A stretch of DNA of 64,000 nt from Streptococcus sp. M334 (GTDB lineage: Bacteria > Bacillota > Bacilli > Lactobacillales > Streptococcaceae). Shown here one piece after another: positions 27,010-35,876 of this stretch (within the stretch, counting starts at the first letter, position 1; every line of letters starts with the position of its first letter). The position numbers and the translations under genes were made by a program. The stretch lies in the NCBI RefSeq assembly GCF_000187745.1, contig NZ_GL732488.1, positions 51,025 to 115,024 of the forward strand, given 5' to 3'. The notes beneath the pieces were generated by a model that saw only the letters and a program-made list of their open reading frames with translations, searched no databases and was not told the DNA's origin.

Positions 27010-27040
27010 AAAAAAACCGCAATCCACAGATTGCAGTCTT
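27010..27040 (-). terminator. Intrinsic terminator of the P-type ATPase gene
   Basis: On the minus strand CTGCAATC pairs with GATTGCGG and is followed by TTTTTTT. Confidence 0.85.
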
Positions 27041-27043
27041 TCT

Positions 27044-29380
27044 TTATTTTCTGGCTTGATAGCGACTGGTCAGGATGAAAATCACTATAAAGACCAACAT
27101 CATGACTCCATAAACAGGTAACGTTTGTCCTGTCAAGGTCTCAATTTCAAGCAGTTTTTGAATTCTTGGGAAGAAAGCTGTGGCTAAGAAACCTCCTACT
27201 GACCAAACAATCAAGAGGACACGCCATAGGGTAAATGGCTTGCAGGCTCTAAATACGGATAAGAAACCGATAGACCCAAGTAGATAATAGAGTAGAGTTG
27301 AGATTTCTAACTCAGACCAGCCTTGACTACTTCCAAATAGTTTCACAAAAAGAACGCTGAACACAACCATGAGGGCACTTGGTAGGGCACGAATCATGGA
27401 CCTTCTGAGGAAGTTTGGCTCGACAGGCTTGATATTTCGCTCAAAAGTCAGAACGAATGGAGGGAAACCTTCCACGAATTGGTCAATCATGGTAATCTGA
27501 ATCGGAATGAAGGGGAAAATCAAGATCCATTCTGACCGTCCTAGAAGAGCACTGGCAATACAGATGACTGCGAGCAAGAAGGAATAGATGGTCTTAATCA
27601 AGAAAATCGGTGCGATATGGGCGATATTATTGACCACACGACGACCCTCAAAGAGAATCTCAGGAACATCATTAAAGTCTGAGTTCAAGAGAACCAGATT
27701 TGCAATCTGACGAGTCGCAGGGTCTCCCTCAGCCATCACGATAGAACAATCTGCCTCACGAAGAGCCAGGATATCATTGACCCCGTCCCCTGTCATAGCC
27801 GTTGTATGACCTGCTTTTTTCAGCGTTTGGATGATGAGTTTCTTTTGATGAGGGGAAACACGTCCAAAAATAGCGGTTTCCTCAGCCATAGCAACCAATT
27901 CTTCATCCGTTATTTTCGAACAGTCTACATAGCTGCGATAGTCTACAAAGCCAGCCTTCTGGGCGATGCTGGATACCGTAACTGGATTGTCACCAGAGAT
28001 AATCTTGAGCCCCACTTCCTGAGAACGGAGATAGTCCAGCGTCTCTGCTGCTCCCTCTCGAATGGGGTCCAAGATTTCCATCAAGGCTAGTGCCTGAATA
28101 TCAGATGGTTTCTGTGGTTTGTGGTGGTCCAGTTTCTCCTGACTAAGAGCTAAGACCAAGACACGTGACCCTCTCTCCAAAGCCTCTCTGGCTTCTGGGA
28201 CTTCAGAGTCCAGCAACATCTCAGGCGCACCTAAGAAAACTGTTCCCAGACCTTCCAATTCCATAGCACCCCACTTGCGGTCGCTTGAGAAAGGAAGATT
28301 CGAAAGCATAGGGTAGGCTACCTGACCTTGGAAACGCTGACGAATCGCTTGGGCTGTTGGATTTTTATCCTCACTATGGGCCATATAGCTAGTCAAAATG
28401 CTGGCAATAGTTTCTTCAACATAAGTTTCCGTCAGCGGAAGAACAGCCTCCACCTGCATCTTTCCTTGGGTGATGGTGCCCGTTTTGTCCAGACAGAGCA
28501 TATCTACGCGCGCCAAGGTCTCAACAGAGTACATCTCCTGCACCAAGACCTTTTTCAAGCCCAGCTTAATCACCGCAGTCAAGAGCGAAGTAATGGTCAA
28601 AAGGGCAATCCCCTTAGGCAACATTCCCAAAAGAGCTGTCGACGAATTTACAACGGACGACTTAAGAGGCAGGCCTTTCAACATCAAGGCTTCTAGCAAG
28701 AGAGCTAGGCCAAAGGGAATGATAATCTTCCCAGTAAAACCAGCTAACCTGTCCAGCGATTTCATAATTCGGGAGTTGATCGGTTTCACTGTCTTGGCTT
28801 CCAGCATGAGTTTAGCAGCATAGTTGTCTGCCCCGACATGGTGGACTTGAGCCAAAACTGACCCACTGGCTAGGAAACTTCCAGACAAAAGCAAGGCGTC
28901 AACTTCCTTTTGCACCAAATCACTCTCACCGGTCAACATGGCTTCATTGACTTCCGCAAAGCCTTCCAAAACCAAGGCATCACTAGGAATCTGCTCCCCA
29001 GCAAACAAACGAATGACATCTCCTAGCACCAATTCTTCAGGATTCAGAGCTACTTCCTGGCCATCACGAATAGTTTTGACCTTTTCCTTGGTCATGAGAT
29101 TGAGCTTGTCCACCATGTGTTTGGCCCGTAGCTCGGTCACAATTCCTGAAAAAGCGTTAAAGCAAATAACGGCAAAGAAGACCAGATTGCTCCAAGCCTG
29201 CACAAAGGCTAGTGCCAAAGCAATGGCAAAGTTCAAAGCGTTAAAAAGGGTAAAGACATTTCGTTTAACGATTTGCCAAGTGCTAGTACTGGCCGAAGCG
29301 GTAAAATCATTGACCAAGCCCTTAGCCTGTCTTTCCTTGACTTCTCTTTGGGTTAACCCCATAATCTTATTTTTATCCAT
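27044..29380 (-). CDS. Cation-transporting P-type ATPase
   Basis: The 778-residue pump has the actuator motif MLTGESDLV, the phosphorylation motif DKTGTITQGK, nucleotide-binding regions and the hinge AMTGDGVNDILALREADCSI. Membrane helices flank these at residues about 40-90, 230-290 and 600-775. The ion is not certain; no CPC or heavy-metal N-terminal domain is present, so it is not a CPx heavy-metal ATPase. I favour the ATG giving MDKNKIMGL at 29380; neither candidate start has a strong ribosome site. It is monocistronic. Confidence 0.88.
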   Translation of the reverse strand: MDKNKIMGLTQREVKERQAKGLVNDFTASASTSTWQIVKRNVFTLFNALNFAIALALAFVQAWSNLVFFAVICFNAFSGIVTELRAKHMVDKLNLMTKEKVKTIRDGQEVALNPEELVLGDVIRLFAGEQIPSDALVLEGFAEVNEAMLTGESDLVQKEVDALLLSGSFLASGSVLAQVHHVGADNYAAKLMLEAKTVKPINSRIMKSLDRLAGFTGKIIIPFGLALLLEALMLKGLPLKSSVVNSSTALLGMLPKGIALLTITSLLTAVIKLGLKKVLVQEMYSVETLARVDMLCLDKTGTITQGKMQVEAVLPLTETYVEETIASILTSYMAHSEDKNPTAQAIRQRFQGQVAYPMLSNLPFSSDRKWGAMELEGLGTVFLGAPEMLLDSEVPEAREALERGSRVLVLALSQEKLDHHKPQKPSDIQALALMEILDPIREGAAETLDYLRSQEVGLKIISGDNPVTVSSIAQKAGFVDYRSYVDCSKITDEELVAMAEETAIFGRVSPHQKKLIIQTLKKAGHTTAMTGDGVNDILALREADCSIVMAEGDPATRQIANLVLLNSDFNDVPEILFEGRRVVNNIAHIAPIFLIKTIYSFLLAVICIASALLGRSEWILIFPFIPIQITMIDQFVEGFPPFVLTFERNIKPVEPNFLRRSMIRALPSALMVVFSVLFVKLFGSSQGWSELEISTLLYYLLGSIGFLSVFRACKPFTLWRVLLIVWSVGGFLATAFFPRIQKLLEIETLTGQTLPVYGVMMLVFIVIFILTSRYQARK

Positions 29381-29513
29381 AAATTCTATCATATCATTTT
29401 TTCTAAAAGAATTCTAATCTCATCCCAAATATGCACCTAGTCAAGGGAAAAAGTTTGCCAGCCCTCCTTTGATAAGGTATAATATTAACAAGAAAACAAT
29501 CGAAGGAGATCGC

Positions 29514-30263
29514 ATGTTTTATACTTATTTACGTGGATTGGTTGTCTTGCTCCTATGGTCCATCAATGGCAATGCCCACTATCATAATACTGATAAAATT
29601 CCTAATCAAGATGAAAATTATATTCTGGTTGCCCCTCACCGCACCTGGTGGGATCCTGTTTACATGGCTTTTGCGACCAAGCCAAAACAGTTCATCTTTA
29701 TGGCCAAAAAAGAACTCTTTACTAACCGTATCTTTGGCTGGTGGATTCGTATGTGTGGTGCCTTTCCCATTGACCGTGAAAATCCAAGCGCTTCAGCCAT
29801 CAAATATCCTATCAATGTCCTCAAAAAAAGTGACCGCTCTCTCATCATGTTTCCAAGTGGAAGCCGTCACTCAAATGATGTCAAGGGTGGCGTAGCTCTG
29901 ATTGCCAAAATGGCCAAGGTCCGTATCATGCCAGTTACCTACACAGGTCCCATGACTTTGAAGGGCTTAGTTAGCCGTGAACGTGTCGATATGAACTTTG
30001 GAAATCCAATCGATATTTCAGATATCAAGAAAATGAATGATGAAGGCATTGAAACAGTTGCCAATCGTATCCAAGCAGAATTTCAACGTCTGGACCAAGA
30101 AACCAAACAATGGCACAATGATAAAAAACCAAACCCACTCTGGTGGCTTATCCGTATCCCTGCCCTCATCCTTGCCATTATCCTCGCTATCCTAACCATC
30201 ATCTTTAGCTTTATCGCAAGCTTCGTATGGAATCCAGATAAGAAGAGAGAAAAACTTGGTTAA
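29514..30263 (+). CDS. 1-acyl-glycerol-3-phosphate acyltransferase-like (PlsC family)
   Basis: The 249-residue protein has the acyltransferase block I HRTWWDPVY (HX4D), block II GAFPIDRE, block III FPSGSRH and a block IV proline region (VMPVTYTGP). A C-terminal membrane span follows (IPALILAIILAILTIIF). Start 29514 has a strong GAAGGAG site, unlike an in-frame extension. It probably acylates lysophosphatidate or a related lipid. A terminator follows. Confidence 0.88.
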   Translation: MFYTYLRGLVVLLLWSINGNAHYHNTDKIPNQDENYILVAPHRTWWDPVYMAFATKPKQFIFMAKKELFTNRIFGWWIRMCGAFPIDRENPSASAIKYPINVLKKSDRSLIMFPSGSRHSNDVKGGVALIAKMAKVRIMPVTYTGPMTLKGLVSRERVDMNFGNPIDISDIKKMNDEGIETVANRIQAEFQRLDQETKQWHNDKKPNPLWWLIRIPALILAIILAILTIIFSFIASFVWNPDKKREKLG

Positions 30264-30276
30264 ATAAATACAACAA

Positions 30277-30310
30277 TCCCTTGGCAAAATCCAAGGGATA
30301 AATCTTTTAT
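30277..30310 (+). terminator. Intrinsic terminator
   Basis: ATCCCTTGG pairs perfectly with CCAAGGGAT and is followed by a T-rich tail. It also lies at the end of the converging esterase gene. Confidence 0.8.
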
Positions 30311-30999
30311 TCGATTTTCCATTTTTGGGCCAACCAGCTGGAAAAAGCTAGGAATCGTTCAGCTACTTGTTCATGGTGTCCATAAGGATCAAAGACAAAC
30401 TGGCCGTTCGGATAGCATTTCTGAAGACTGGTATGGATCTGCTCAGCATAGGCTGGTGCTTGAGCCAAGCGATTGCTATGATGAGCTCCTTCTGTTTGAC
30501 CATTCTGTAAATACAGCAAACAGTCCAAATTTTTCACATTTTCTTCCTTGCAGTAAGTCACAAAATCAGGATACCAAAAGGAACCACAGATCGAAAAGAC
30601 ACAGGAAACCTTGTCAAAGCTGAAAAGACTATAGACTGCCGCCAAACCACCTAGTGAGTAGCCTCCATAAGCAAGGCGTGCTTCATCCAGTCGATAAAGC
30701 GACTGCAACTTGTCTAAAAGGCCTCCAAATAAATGATCATGATAGACGTTGGCCTGACCTCCAAAATCTGGAGCTCCCTCTCTCAGAGCCGATGTCGTCC
30801 AGGGAGTGTAGTCGGCTAAGCGATTTTTAGAGGTCAGTCCCACTAAAATCACAGATTCAGAAAGTGACGATAAGAAGTCCAAGTTTCCATCATTCAAGAG
30901 AATCGCTGGATAGGTTTGATTGGGATCATAGGTCGAAGGCAGGCTGACCTTGACTTGGATTCCTTCCCAATCAAACTCATTATTTATTGATAAAGTCAT
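30307..30999 (-). CDS. Siderophore-esterase-like alpha/beta hydrolase
   Basis: The protein (about 230 residues from the ATG at 30999) is a Fes/IroE-like esterase. It has the nucleophile elbow GGYSLGGLAA, a conserved SICGSFWYP segment, and a C-terminal histidine in DPYGHHEQV. The ATG lies inside the 3' end of the siderophore-binding protein gene, so the four genes form one operon. The natural role is likely release of iron from an imported ester-type siderophore. An in-frame start 7 codons earlier is possible. Confidence 0.78.
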   Translation of the reverse strand: MTLSINNEFDWEGIQVKVSLPSTYDPNQTYPAILLNDGNLDFLSSLSESVILVGLTSKNRLADYTPWTTSALREGAPDFGGQANVYHDHLFGGLLDKLQSLYRLDEARLAYGGYSLGGLAAVYSLFSFDKVSCVFSICGSFWYPDFVTYCKEENVKNLDCLLYLQNGQTEGAHHSNRLAQAPAYAEQIHTSLQKCYPNGQFVFDPYGHHEQVAERFLAFSSWLAQKWKIE

Positions 31000-31990
31000 T
31001 GATTTTTTCAAGGGAATCAATCACTGCTGGACCATAATCCATCAACTCATCGTAAGAGATAGTCATTATTTTTTGATTCTTAATAGCAGGAACACCTTCC
31101 AAAACAGCATTTGCCTTCATCAACTCTACTGCGTTGGCATCCAATTTTTTATTGCGATCGCTGGTTACATAGATAATCAATTCAGGATCCATTGACACGA
31201 GATTTTCCAAGGTCAAGCCTGATGTCCCCGTAGCAACGTTTGTATAACCAAGTTGGTTCAGCAAACTTTCTTGCAAAGCAGACTTGTAAGCACCGAAAGT
31301 TTCATCATTATAAGCAACCATAATCAAAGCCTTTTTCTTTTCACCTTGGCTTGCTGGATTTGCTTTCTTAACAGCGTCAATTTTAGTTTGTAATTGGGCT
31401 GCGTATTCATTAGCCTTGTCCTGAACATTAAAAATCATTCCAAGATTTTTGACATCTTCTACGATATTCCCCAAATCTTGCTGAATTGTTGAGAGAGAAG
31501 CTTTTTGTGTATAAACTGGGATTTTATTCTCATTCCAAGTGCTAACTGCCCCCAAGGATTTTTCAGAAAACATCATATTTCGACCCATCACAGCGTCTGG
31601 CTCATAAGAAAGGACTGTCTCTTGTGAAACTGTTTTTTTATCCCCAATTTGAGGAATCGTCGCAATCGCGTCCTTGTATTTGTCCGTCACAGCATTGTCT
31701 GGATTGAGCATGCCAACAATTTTATCCTTCAACCCCAACTCCAATAAGATTTCAGTGGTTGAAAGATTGTTGGTGATAACTTTTTCAGGTGCCTTGTCAA
31801 AAACTTGTTCTACTTCATTTCCTTTAGCATCATAGGTCTTGACCGTTAACGGATAAGTCGTCTCTGTGCTGGCCTTTTGACTTGTTTCTGCGCTTGATTG
31901 TGTCGTAGCTTTTTCAGTGGTAGTGTTGCCACAAGCTGCCAAAGTTAAGGTAGCTACTGTTACGAGTAAAATGCTTAGTGTTTTTTTCAT
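30980..31990 (-). CDS. Iron-siderophore ABC transporter substrate-binding lipoprotein
   Basis: The 336-residue protein has a lipoprotein signal ending LTLAAC (Cys20), a Thr/Ser-rich spacer and the FecB/FatB periplasmic-binding fold (KVITNNLSTTEILLELGLKDKIVGM, YEPDAVMGRN, VSMDPELIIYVTS). It binds a ferric siderophore at the cell surface and passes it to the permease and ATPase encoded upstream. Confidence 0.88.
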   Translation of the reverse strand: MKKTLSILLVTVATLTLAACGNTTTEKATTQSSAETSQKASTETTYPLTVKTYDAKGNEVEQVFDKAPEKVITNNLSTTEILLELGLKDKIVGMLNPDNAVTDKYKDAIATIPQIGDKKTVSQETVLSYEPDAVMGRNMMFSEKSLGAVSTWNENKIPVYTQKASLSTIQQDLGNIVEDVKNLGMIFNVQDKANEYAAQLQTKIDAVKKANPASQGEKKKALIMVAYNDETFGAYKSALQESLLNQLGYTNVATGTSGLTLENLVSMDPELIIYVTSDRNKKLDANAVELMKANAVLEGVPAIKNQKIMTISYDELMDYGPAVIDSLEKINDFINK

Positions 31991-32009
31991 CTTGTTTTCC
32001 TTTTCATTC

Positions 32010-32765
32010 TTATAAATAGTGAATCATAGCTTGCTGATCCTCGGTCCAAGTCACCTGACTTTGAACTCCATATACAGTTTGCAATGACTCAGGGGTGATG
32101 ATCTCCTTTGGAGTCCCTTGGTAAAGGATTTCCCCTTCTTTCATCAGATAGAGATAATCCGAATAGCGACAAGCAAGTTGAATATCATGCAGGACAGCTA
32201 GAATATTGATATTGAGATTTTTCACAATGGCTAACAAGTCTAGCTGATACTTGATATCCAAGTGATTGGTTGGTTCGTCAAGGAGCAAGAGAGTCGGTTC
32301 TTGCGCCAAGGCACGTGCTAACAAGACTCGCTGTTTCTCTCCCCCTGACAGGGACGAATAGAGACGAGTTTTCTTCTCGAGCATATCCACCTTAACGAGA
32401 GCATCTTGAACGAGCGCATAATCCCTTTCCCTTTCCTTTTGTAGAAAAGAGAGGTGGGGAGTTCTTCCCAGCAAGACAATTTCCTCAACTGTACAATCAA
32501 ACTGCAGCTGGTTAAACTGGGTCACAACTGCCATTTGCTTGGCTGTTTCTTTGAGCGTCCATTGTTCCAGAGGCTTTCCATCTAGGCTTATCAAGCCTTT
32601 GTCCACCTTTTCCTGACGATAAAGGAGTTTAAGTAGACTGGTTTTTCCACTTCCATTTGGTCCTAGTATCGTGTGAAATTGATTCCCTTCAACCTTAAGA
32701 GAGACTCCTTTGAGGATTTTTTTCTCTCCTAGTCCAAAGTGGACATCCTGACAAATCAAGTCCAT
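32010..32765 (-). CDS. Iron-siderophore ABC transporter ATP-binding protein
   Basis: The 251-residue FecE-type ATPase shows Walker A GPNGSGKTS, signature LSGGEKQR, Walker B LLLLDEPTNHLD and the H-loop VLHD. It is one base from the permease gene and 19 bp before the binding-protein gene. Confidence 0.92.
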   Translation of the reverse strand: MDLICQDVHFGLGEKKILKGVSLKVEGNQFHTILGPNGSGKTSLLKLLYRQEKVDKGLISLDGKPLEQWTLKETAKQMAVVTQFNQLQFDCTVEEIVLLGRTPHLSFLQKERERDYALVQDALVKVDMLEKKTRLYSSLSGGEKQRVLLARALAQEPTLLLLDEPTNHLDIKYQLDLLAIVKNLNINILAVLHDIQLACRYSDYLYLMKEGEILYQGTPKEIITPESLQTVYGVQSQVTWTEDQQAMIHYL

Positions 32766-32766
32766 A

Positions 32767-33813
32767 TCAGACCCTCACCTCCCTTCGCCTACCCCCAACA
32801 ATGTAGATAAAGAAGGGAGCACCTACCAAGGCTGTGAAAATACCAATAGGAAGCTCTGCGTTTGGAATGATGATACGAGAGAGTACGTCTGCCCAAATGA
32901 CAAAGAGGGCGCCTAGCAAGGTTGCAACAGGAAAAAGCCTCTTGTGATTCGTTCCTACTAACCCTCGAGCTAAATGTGGAGTAATCAGACCAACAAATCC
33001 AATAATCCCACAGGTTGCCACTAAAACAGCTGTCAGCACAGCTACCACGGTCACGTAAAGATACCAATAGAAGCATAAGGGAATTCCCAAAGTTAAAGCA
33101 GCCTCATCTCCCATCATCATCGCATTGAAAACACGATACTGGGTAGAGAAAAATAGAAAGGCTATTCCTACTACTATAGTTGGCAGGACCAAATCAGACC
33201 AGGTAGTCCCGGCAAGCGAGCCCATAGTCCAAAACTTAATGGTCATCACACTGTCCGCATTAGCGCCAACTGAGATAATAAAGTTGGAAAAAGCCAGAAA
33301 GAGAGCGTTGACCACCGTTCCTGATAAGATCAGACTGGAAGTCGTCATCTTTCCCTGCATAGAGGCAATGATGAGGACAGCAATTGTTGCCAAAATAGCT
33401 CCAAGAAAAGCTCCAAGGCTAATCATCACTTTTAAACCAAGAATGATGCTCAAGGTTGCCCCTAGAGTTGCACCCGCAGATATTCCTAAGACATAAGGCT
33501 CTGCTATGGGATTGTTCACTGTAGACTGCATCACGCTACCACACATAGAAAGGCCTGCTCCTACTATCAGACCCAGCAATACTCGGGGGAACCTCATATT
33601 CCATACAATGGCAAGAGTAGACTTGGAAACCTCTCCTATCTCAAGAGGAAATCCCAACCTGCTCAAAATAATCCGATAGGTATCTCCTAGATCAATCGCA
33701 ACAGATCCCATTGAAACTGCTAGAAAGAGAGAAATCCCTAAAATACCTAGCAAAATAACTAAAAGTAACAAAAATTGCTGGTCTTGTCGGCTTCCATAAA
33801 ATTTGGAAAGCAT
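32767..33813 (-). CDS. Iron-siderophore ABC transporter permease (FecCD family)
   Basis: The 348-residue protein has about nine or ten hydrophobic spans and the FecCD landmarks MRFPRVLLGLIVGAGLSMCG, QSTVNNPIAEPYVLGISAGA and GFVGLITPHLARGLVG. A fused double-length permease is not present, so it probably works as a homodimer. It leads the operon behind a GGAGG ribosome site. Confidence 0.92.
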   Translation of the reverse strand: MLSKFYGSRQDQQFLLLLVILLGILGISLFLAVSMGSVAIDLGDTYRIILSRLGFPLEIGEVSKSTLAIVWNMRFPRVLLGLIVGAGLSMCGSVMQSTVNNPIAEPYVLGISAGATLGATLSIILGLKVMISLGAFLGAILATIAVLIIASMQGKMTTSSLILSGTVVNALFLAFSNFIISVGANADSVMTIKFWTMGSLAGTTWSDLVLPTIVVGIAFLFFSTQYRVFNAMMMGDEAALTLGIPLCFYWYLYVTVVAVLTAVLVATCGIIGFVGLITPHLARGLVGTNHKRLFPVATLLGALFVIWADVLSRIIIPNAELPIGIFTALVGAPFFIYIVGGRRREVRV

Positions 33814-33862
33814 GCAAACCTCCTTTGATAGAATCTTAAAAATTTAGAAAATTCTCATGAAA

Positions 33863-33891
33863 AGTATACCATATTTTCAACAATGGAACAA
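33863..33891 (-). promoter_or_regulatory. Promoter of the siderophore uptake operon
   Basis: On the minus strand TTGTTC (33886-33891) and TATACT (33863-33868) are 17 bp apart, 50 bp before the permease start. No Fur-type palindrome is obvious. Confidence 0.55.
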
Positions 33892-33910
33892 GATGAGAAC
33901 AAATGAATAT

Positions 33911-34040
33911 AGTTGGTTTTATAGTGCTAGGAACCGTAAGTAAAGATAATACTTGAGTATATCGAGGTAAGGTGACAACGTAAAAAGCCCTCTGAAAATC
34001 AGAGAGCTGATTTGAGCTCGGGCTAAAATCCTAGTGAAAC
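33911..34040. repeat. Partial copy of the ~200-bp rpsO-downstream repeat
   Basis: AGTGCTAGGAACCGTAA... through GTAAAAAGCCCTCTGAAAAT matches the rear half of the tandem units at 35108-35507. The last ~60 bp (33981-34040) recur on the other side of cadD. On the minus strand AGCTCTCTGA/TCAGAGGGCT followed by TTTTT would terminate cadD. Confidence 0.8.
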
Positions 34041-34048
34041 AAAAAAAT

Positions 34049-34660
34049 CTACACGGTCAGAAAAGTCTCTATCGTGCCATTTTCATACATGATATATAGT
34101 CCAAGTAGAATGAATACTAAGGGCACAATGATTCGCTCGTATTTTTCAATTGTCTCGAATATTAACGGAATAGAGGATAACACCCGACTAATCTCGCATA
34201 AGATAATTATGCCGATTACAAACACAAGCAAGGCCACGAGGGTCTGTGACCAATCTAACGAAGCGAAATAAGGTATATAGATACCTAAATTATCTCCGCC
34301 AGACGCAATTGTCAGCAATGTAACTGTCCAAAACAGTTGATTTGCCTTGCTTTGTTCTAATCTTTCAATAATTTCTTCCTCTTCTTCCTCACCTTCTCCA
34401 ACAATTGCAAAGCGGATCCCTAAATAGATAGGGATTAAACCAAGCAATCCAACCATCCATTCTTCAGGCACGAAATTAACGACATAAGCAGCAACTAAAC
34501 TCGCCCCTACAAGTAAGCCTGTGCCTAGATATTGCCCCGCATAAATATGCCATTTTTGTTTATTCTGTGATAGCTGTGCAAATAAAATAATTAAAATAAT
34601 TAAATAATCGATACTGGTAGAAATATAAACACCAATAGCAGATATGATTGTCTGTACCAT
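34049..34660 (-). CDS. cadD: Cadmium resistance transporter CadD
   Basis: The 203-residue membrane protein has five or six spans and the CadD family sequence STSIDYLIILIILFAQ, GLLGLIPIYLGIRFA, an acidic cytosolic loop (GEGEEEEEEIIERL) and SGGDNLGIYIPYF. CadD gives cadmium efflux-type resistance in staphylococci and streptococci. No CadC/CadX repressor gene lies beside it. Upstream are a Cys-rich leader peptide and a palindromic operator. The cassette sits between direct repeats, suggesting acquisition. Confidence 0.9.
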   Translation of the reverse strand: MVQTIISAIGVYISTSIDYLIILIILFAQLSQNKQKWHIYAGQYLGTGLLVGASLVAAYVVNFVPEEWMVGLLGLIPIYLGIRFAIVGEGEEEEEEIIERLEQSKANQLFWTVTLLTIASGGDNLGIYIPYFASLDWSQTLVALLVFVIGIIILCEISRVLSSIPLIFETIEKYERIIVPLVFILLGLYIMYENGTIETFLTV

Positions 34661-34689
34661 AAAAACCTCCTGTATTAGTCAGTAATAAA

Positions 34690-34764
34690 TCAGCAGATTT
34701 TAGGAGAGCACAGACACATTAATTTAGCTATCGCTAGTGGATAATGTCGAACATAGGAAAGCAT
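34690..34764 (-). CDS. Putative Cys-rich leader peptide upstream of cadD
   Basis: A 24-codon open frame ends MCLCSPKIC (three Cys in the last eight residues). It is preceded by a very strong GAGGAGGAG ribosome site and lies between the cadD promoter and cadD itself. The position and Cys codons suggest a regulatory leader peptide that responds to thiol or metal stress, but it is too short for sequence homology to help. Confidence 0.5.
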   Translation of the reverse strand: MLSYVRHYPLAIAKLMCLCSPKIC

Positions 34765-34828
34765 TTTACTCCTCCTCAAAACGTAGTTACAAAGTAATTT
34801 CTAACTGGAATTCGGTGACTACTTCCAT

Positions 34829-34871
34829 GTAAAGTATAACATACTATACTTTACTTCGTAAAGTGTGGGCT
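34829..34871 (-). promoter_or_regulatory. cadD promoter with perfect palindromic operator
   Basis: GTAAAGTATA (34829-34838) and TATACTTTAC (34845-34854) are perfect inverted repeats with a 6-bp spacer. They cover the -10 TATACT and most of the spacer of a promoter whose -35 is TTACGA (17-bp spacing, minus strand). A repressor, probably an ArsR/CadC-type metal sensor encoded elsewhere, could block RNA polymerase here. Confidence 0.7.
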
Positions 34872-34961
34872 CTCCGAGTAGCTGCGCACCTTTATGGTGT
34901 AATTAGCTGATACCATTTGAGGTTTTTGTAGTCTCCAAAATTGTGACCGATAAAACCTCAA

Positions 34962-35020
34962 TAAAAAAGCCCTCTAAAATTAGAGAGCTGATTTGAGCCC
35001 GGGCTAAAATCCTAGTGAAA
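34962..35020. repeat. Direct repeat flanking the cadD cassette (right copy)
   Basis: This ~59-bp stretch (AAAAGCCCTCTAAAATTAGAG...GATTTGAGC...GGGCTAAAATCCTAGTGAAA) matches 33981-34040 on the other side of cadD with few differences and in the same orientation. Confidence 0.85.
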
Positions 35021-35107
35021 AAGATGAAACTCCTTGTGTTCATCGAACACTGTGTCATTTCCCTATTTTCATACGGATTTCTTACGCCCTTAGCATCATG
35101 ATTCTTT

Positions 35108-35552
35108 CTGGATAAAACGTTTATAGACTAGACGGCGAGGAGAAGAATGTACGAAACTTTCAGTGAAACAAAAAAATCTCCCCGAAGGGAGAAAAGCTGG
35201 TTTATTTTACCTTACAGTGCTAGGAACCGTAACCGAAGATTATACTTGAGTATATCGAGGTAAGGTGACAACATAAAAAGCCCTCTGAAAATCAGAGAGC
35301 TCCAGTCTTGCTGGATAAACCGTTTATAGACGAGGCGAAGGTTGTACGAAACTTTCAGTGAAACAAAAAAAAATCTCCCCGAAGGGAGAAGATCTGGTTT
35401 ATTTTCCCTTACAGTGCTAGGAACCGTAACCAAAGATAATACTTGAGCATACCAAGGTAAGGTGACAACGTAAAAAGCTCTCTGAAAATCAGAGAGCTCC
35501 AGTCTTGCTGGATAAACCGTTTATAGACTAGGCGACGAGGCGAAGGTTGTAC
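35108..35552. repeat. Tandem ~200-bp repeats downstream of rpsO
   Basis: Unit 1 is 35108-35310, unit 2 is 35311-35507 and a partial third starts at 35508. Each begins CTGGATAAA.CGTTTATAGAC, contains the hairpin CTCCCCGAAGGGAG, the block AGTGCTAGGAACCGTAA, and the hairpin CCTCTGAAAATCAGAG, and ends CCAGTCTTG. No protein is supported. The hairpins act as candidate terminators for the minus-strand rpsO message. The rest of 34861-35607 holds no recognisable gene. Confidence 0.85.
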
Positions 35553-35606
35553 TAATGGTACATCGAGCCGAAGTCAACGAAGTATAGAAACGGTTTAGAC
35601 GCAAGA

Positions 35607-35876
35607 TTAGCGACGAAGTCCTAGAGAGTTGATTAACTCACGGTAACGGTTAACGTCGTTTTTACGCAAGTATGCAAGCAAGTTACGACGGCGACCGATT
35701 TTTTTCATCAATCCACGGTAAGTAGCGTGGTCTTTTTTGTGTTGTTTGATGTGTTCGTTAAGGTGGTTGATCTCCCAAGTAAGGACAGCAACTTGAACCT
35801 CTACTGAACCTGTATCACCTTCGTGACGTGCATATTGTGCAATGATTTCATTTTTTTTCTCTTTTGAGATTGCCAT
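35607..35876 (-). CDS. rpsO: 30S ribosomal protein uS15
   Basis: The 89-residue protein has the S15 sequence [53 protein letters not shown] and [16 protein letters not shown]. It binds 16S rRNA early in 30S assembly. The AAAGGAGAAAC ribosome site precedes the ATG. It stands alone, with repeat-derived hairpins downstream. Confidence 0.98.
   Translation of the reverse strand: MAISKEKKNEIIAQYARHEGDTGSVEVQVAVLTWEINHLNEHIKQHKKDHATYRGLMKKIGRRRNLLAYLRKNDVNRYRELINSLGLRR

Noticed and set aside
27044..29380. Heavy-metal (CPx) P1B ATPase
   Set aside because: No CPC/CPH motif or N-terminal metal-binding domain; the TGES, DKTGT and GDGVND layout fits a general cation pump.
35212..35433. 73-codon minus-strand open frame in the tandem repeats
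   Set aside because: It runs through repeat units and hairpins, has no ribosome site and changes frame between repeat copies.
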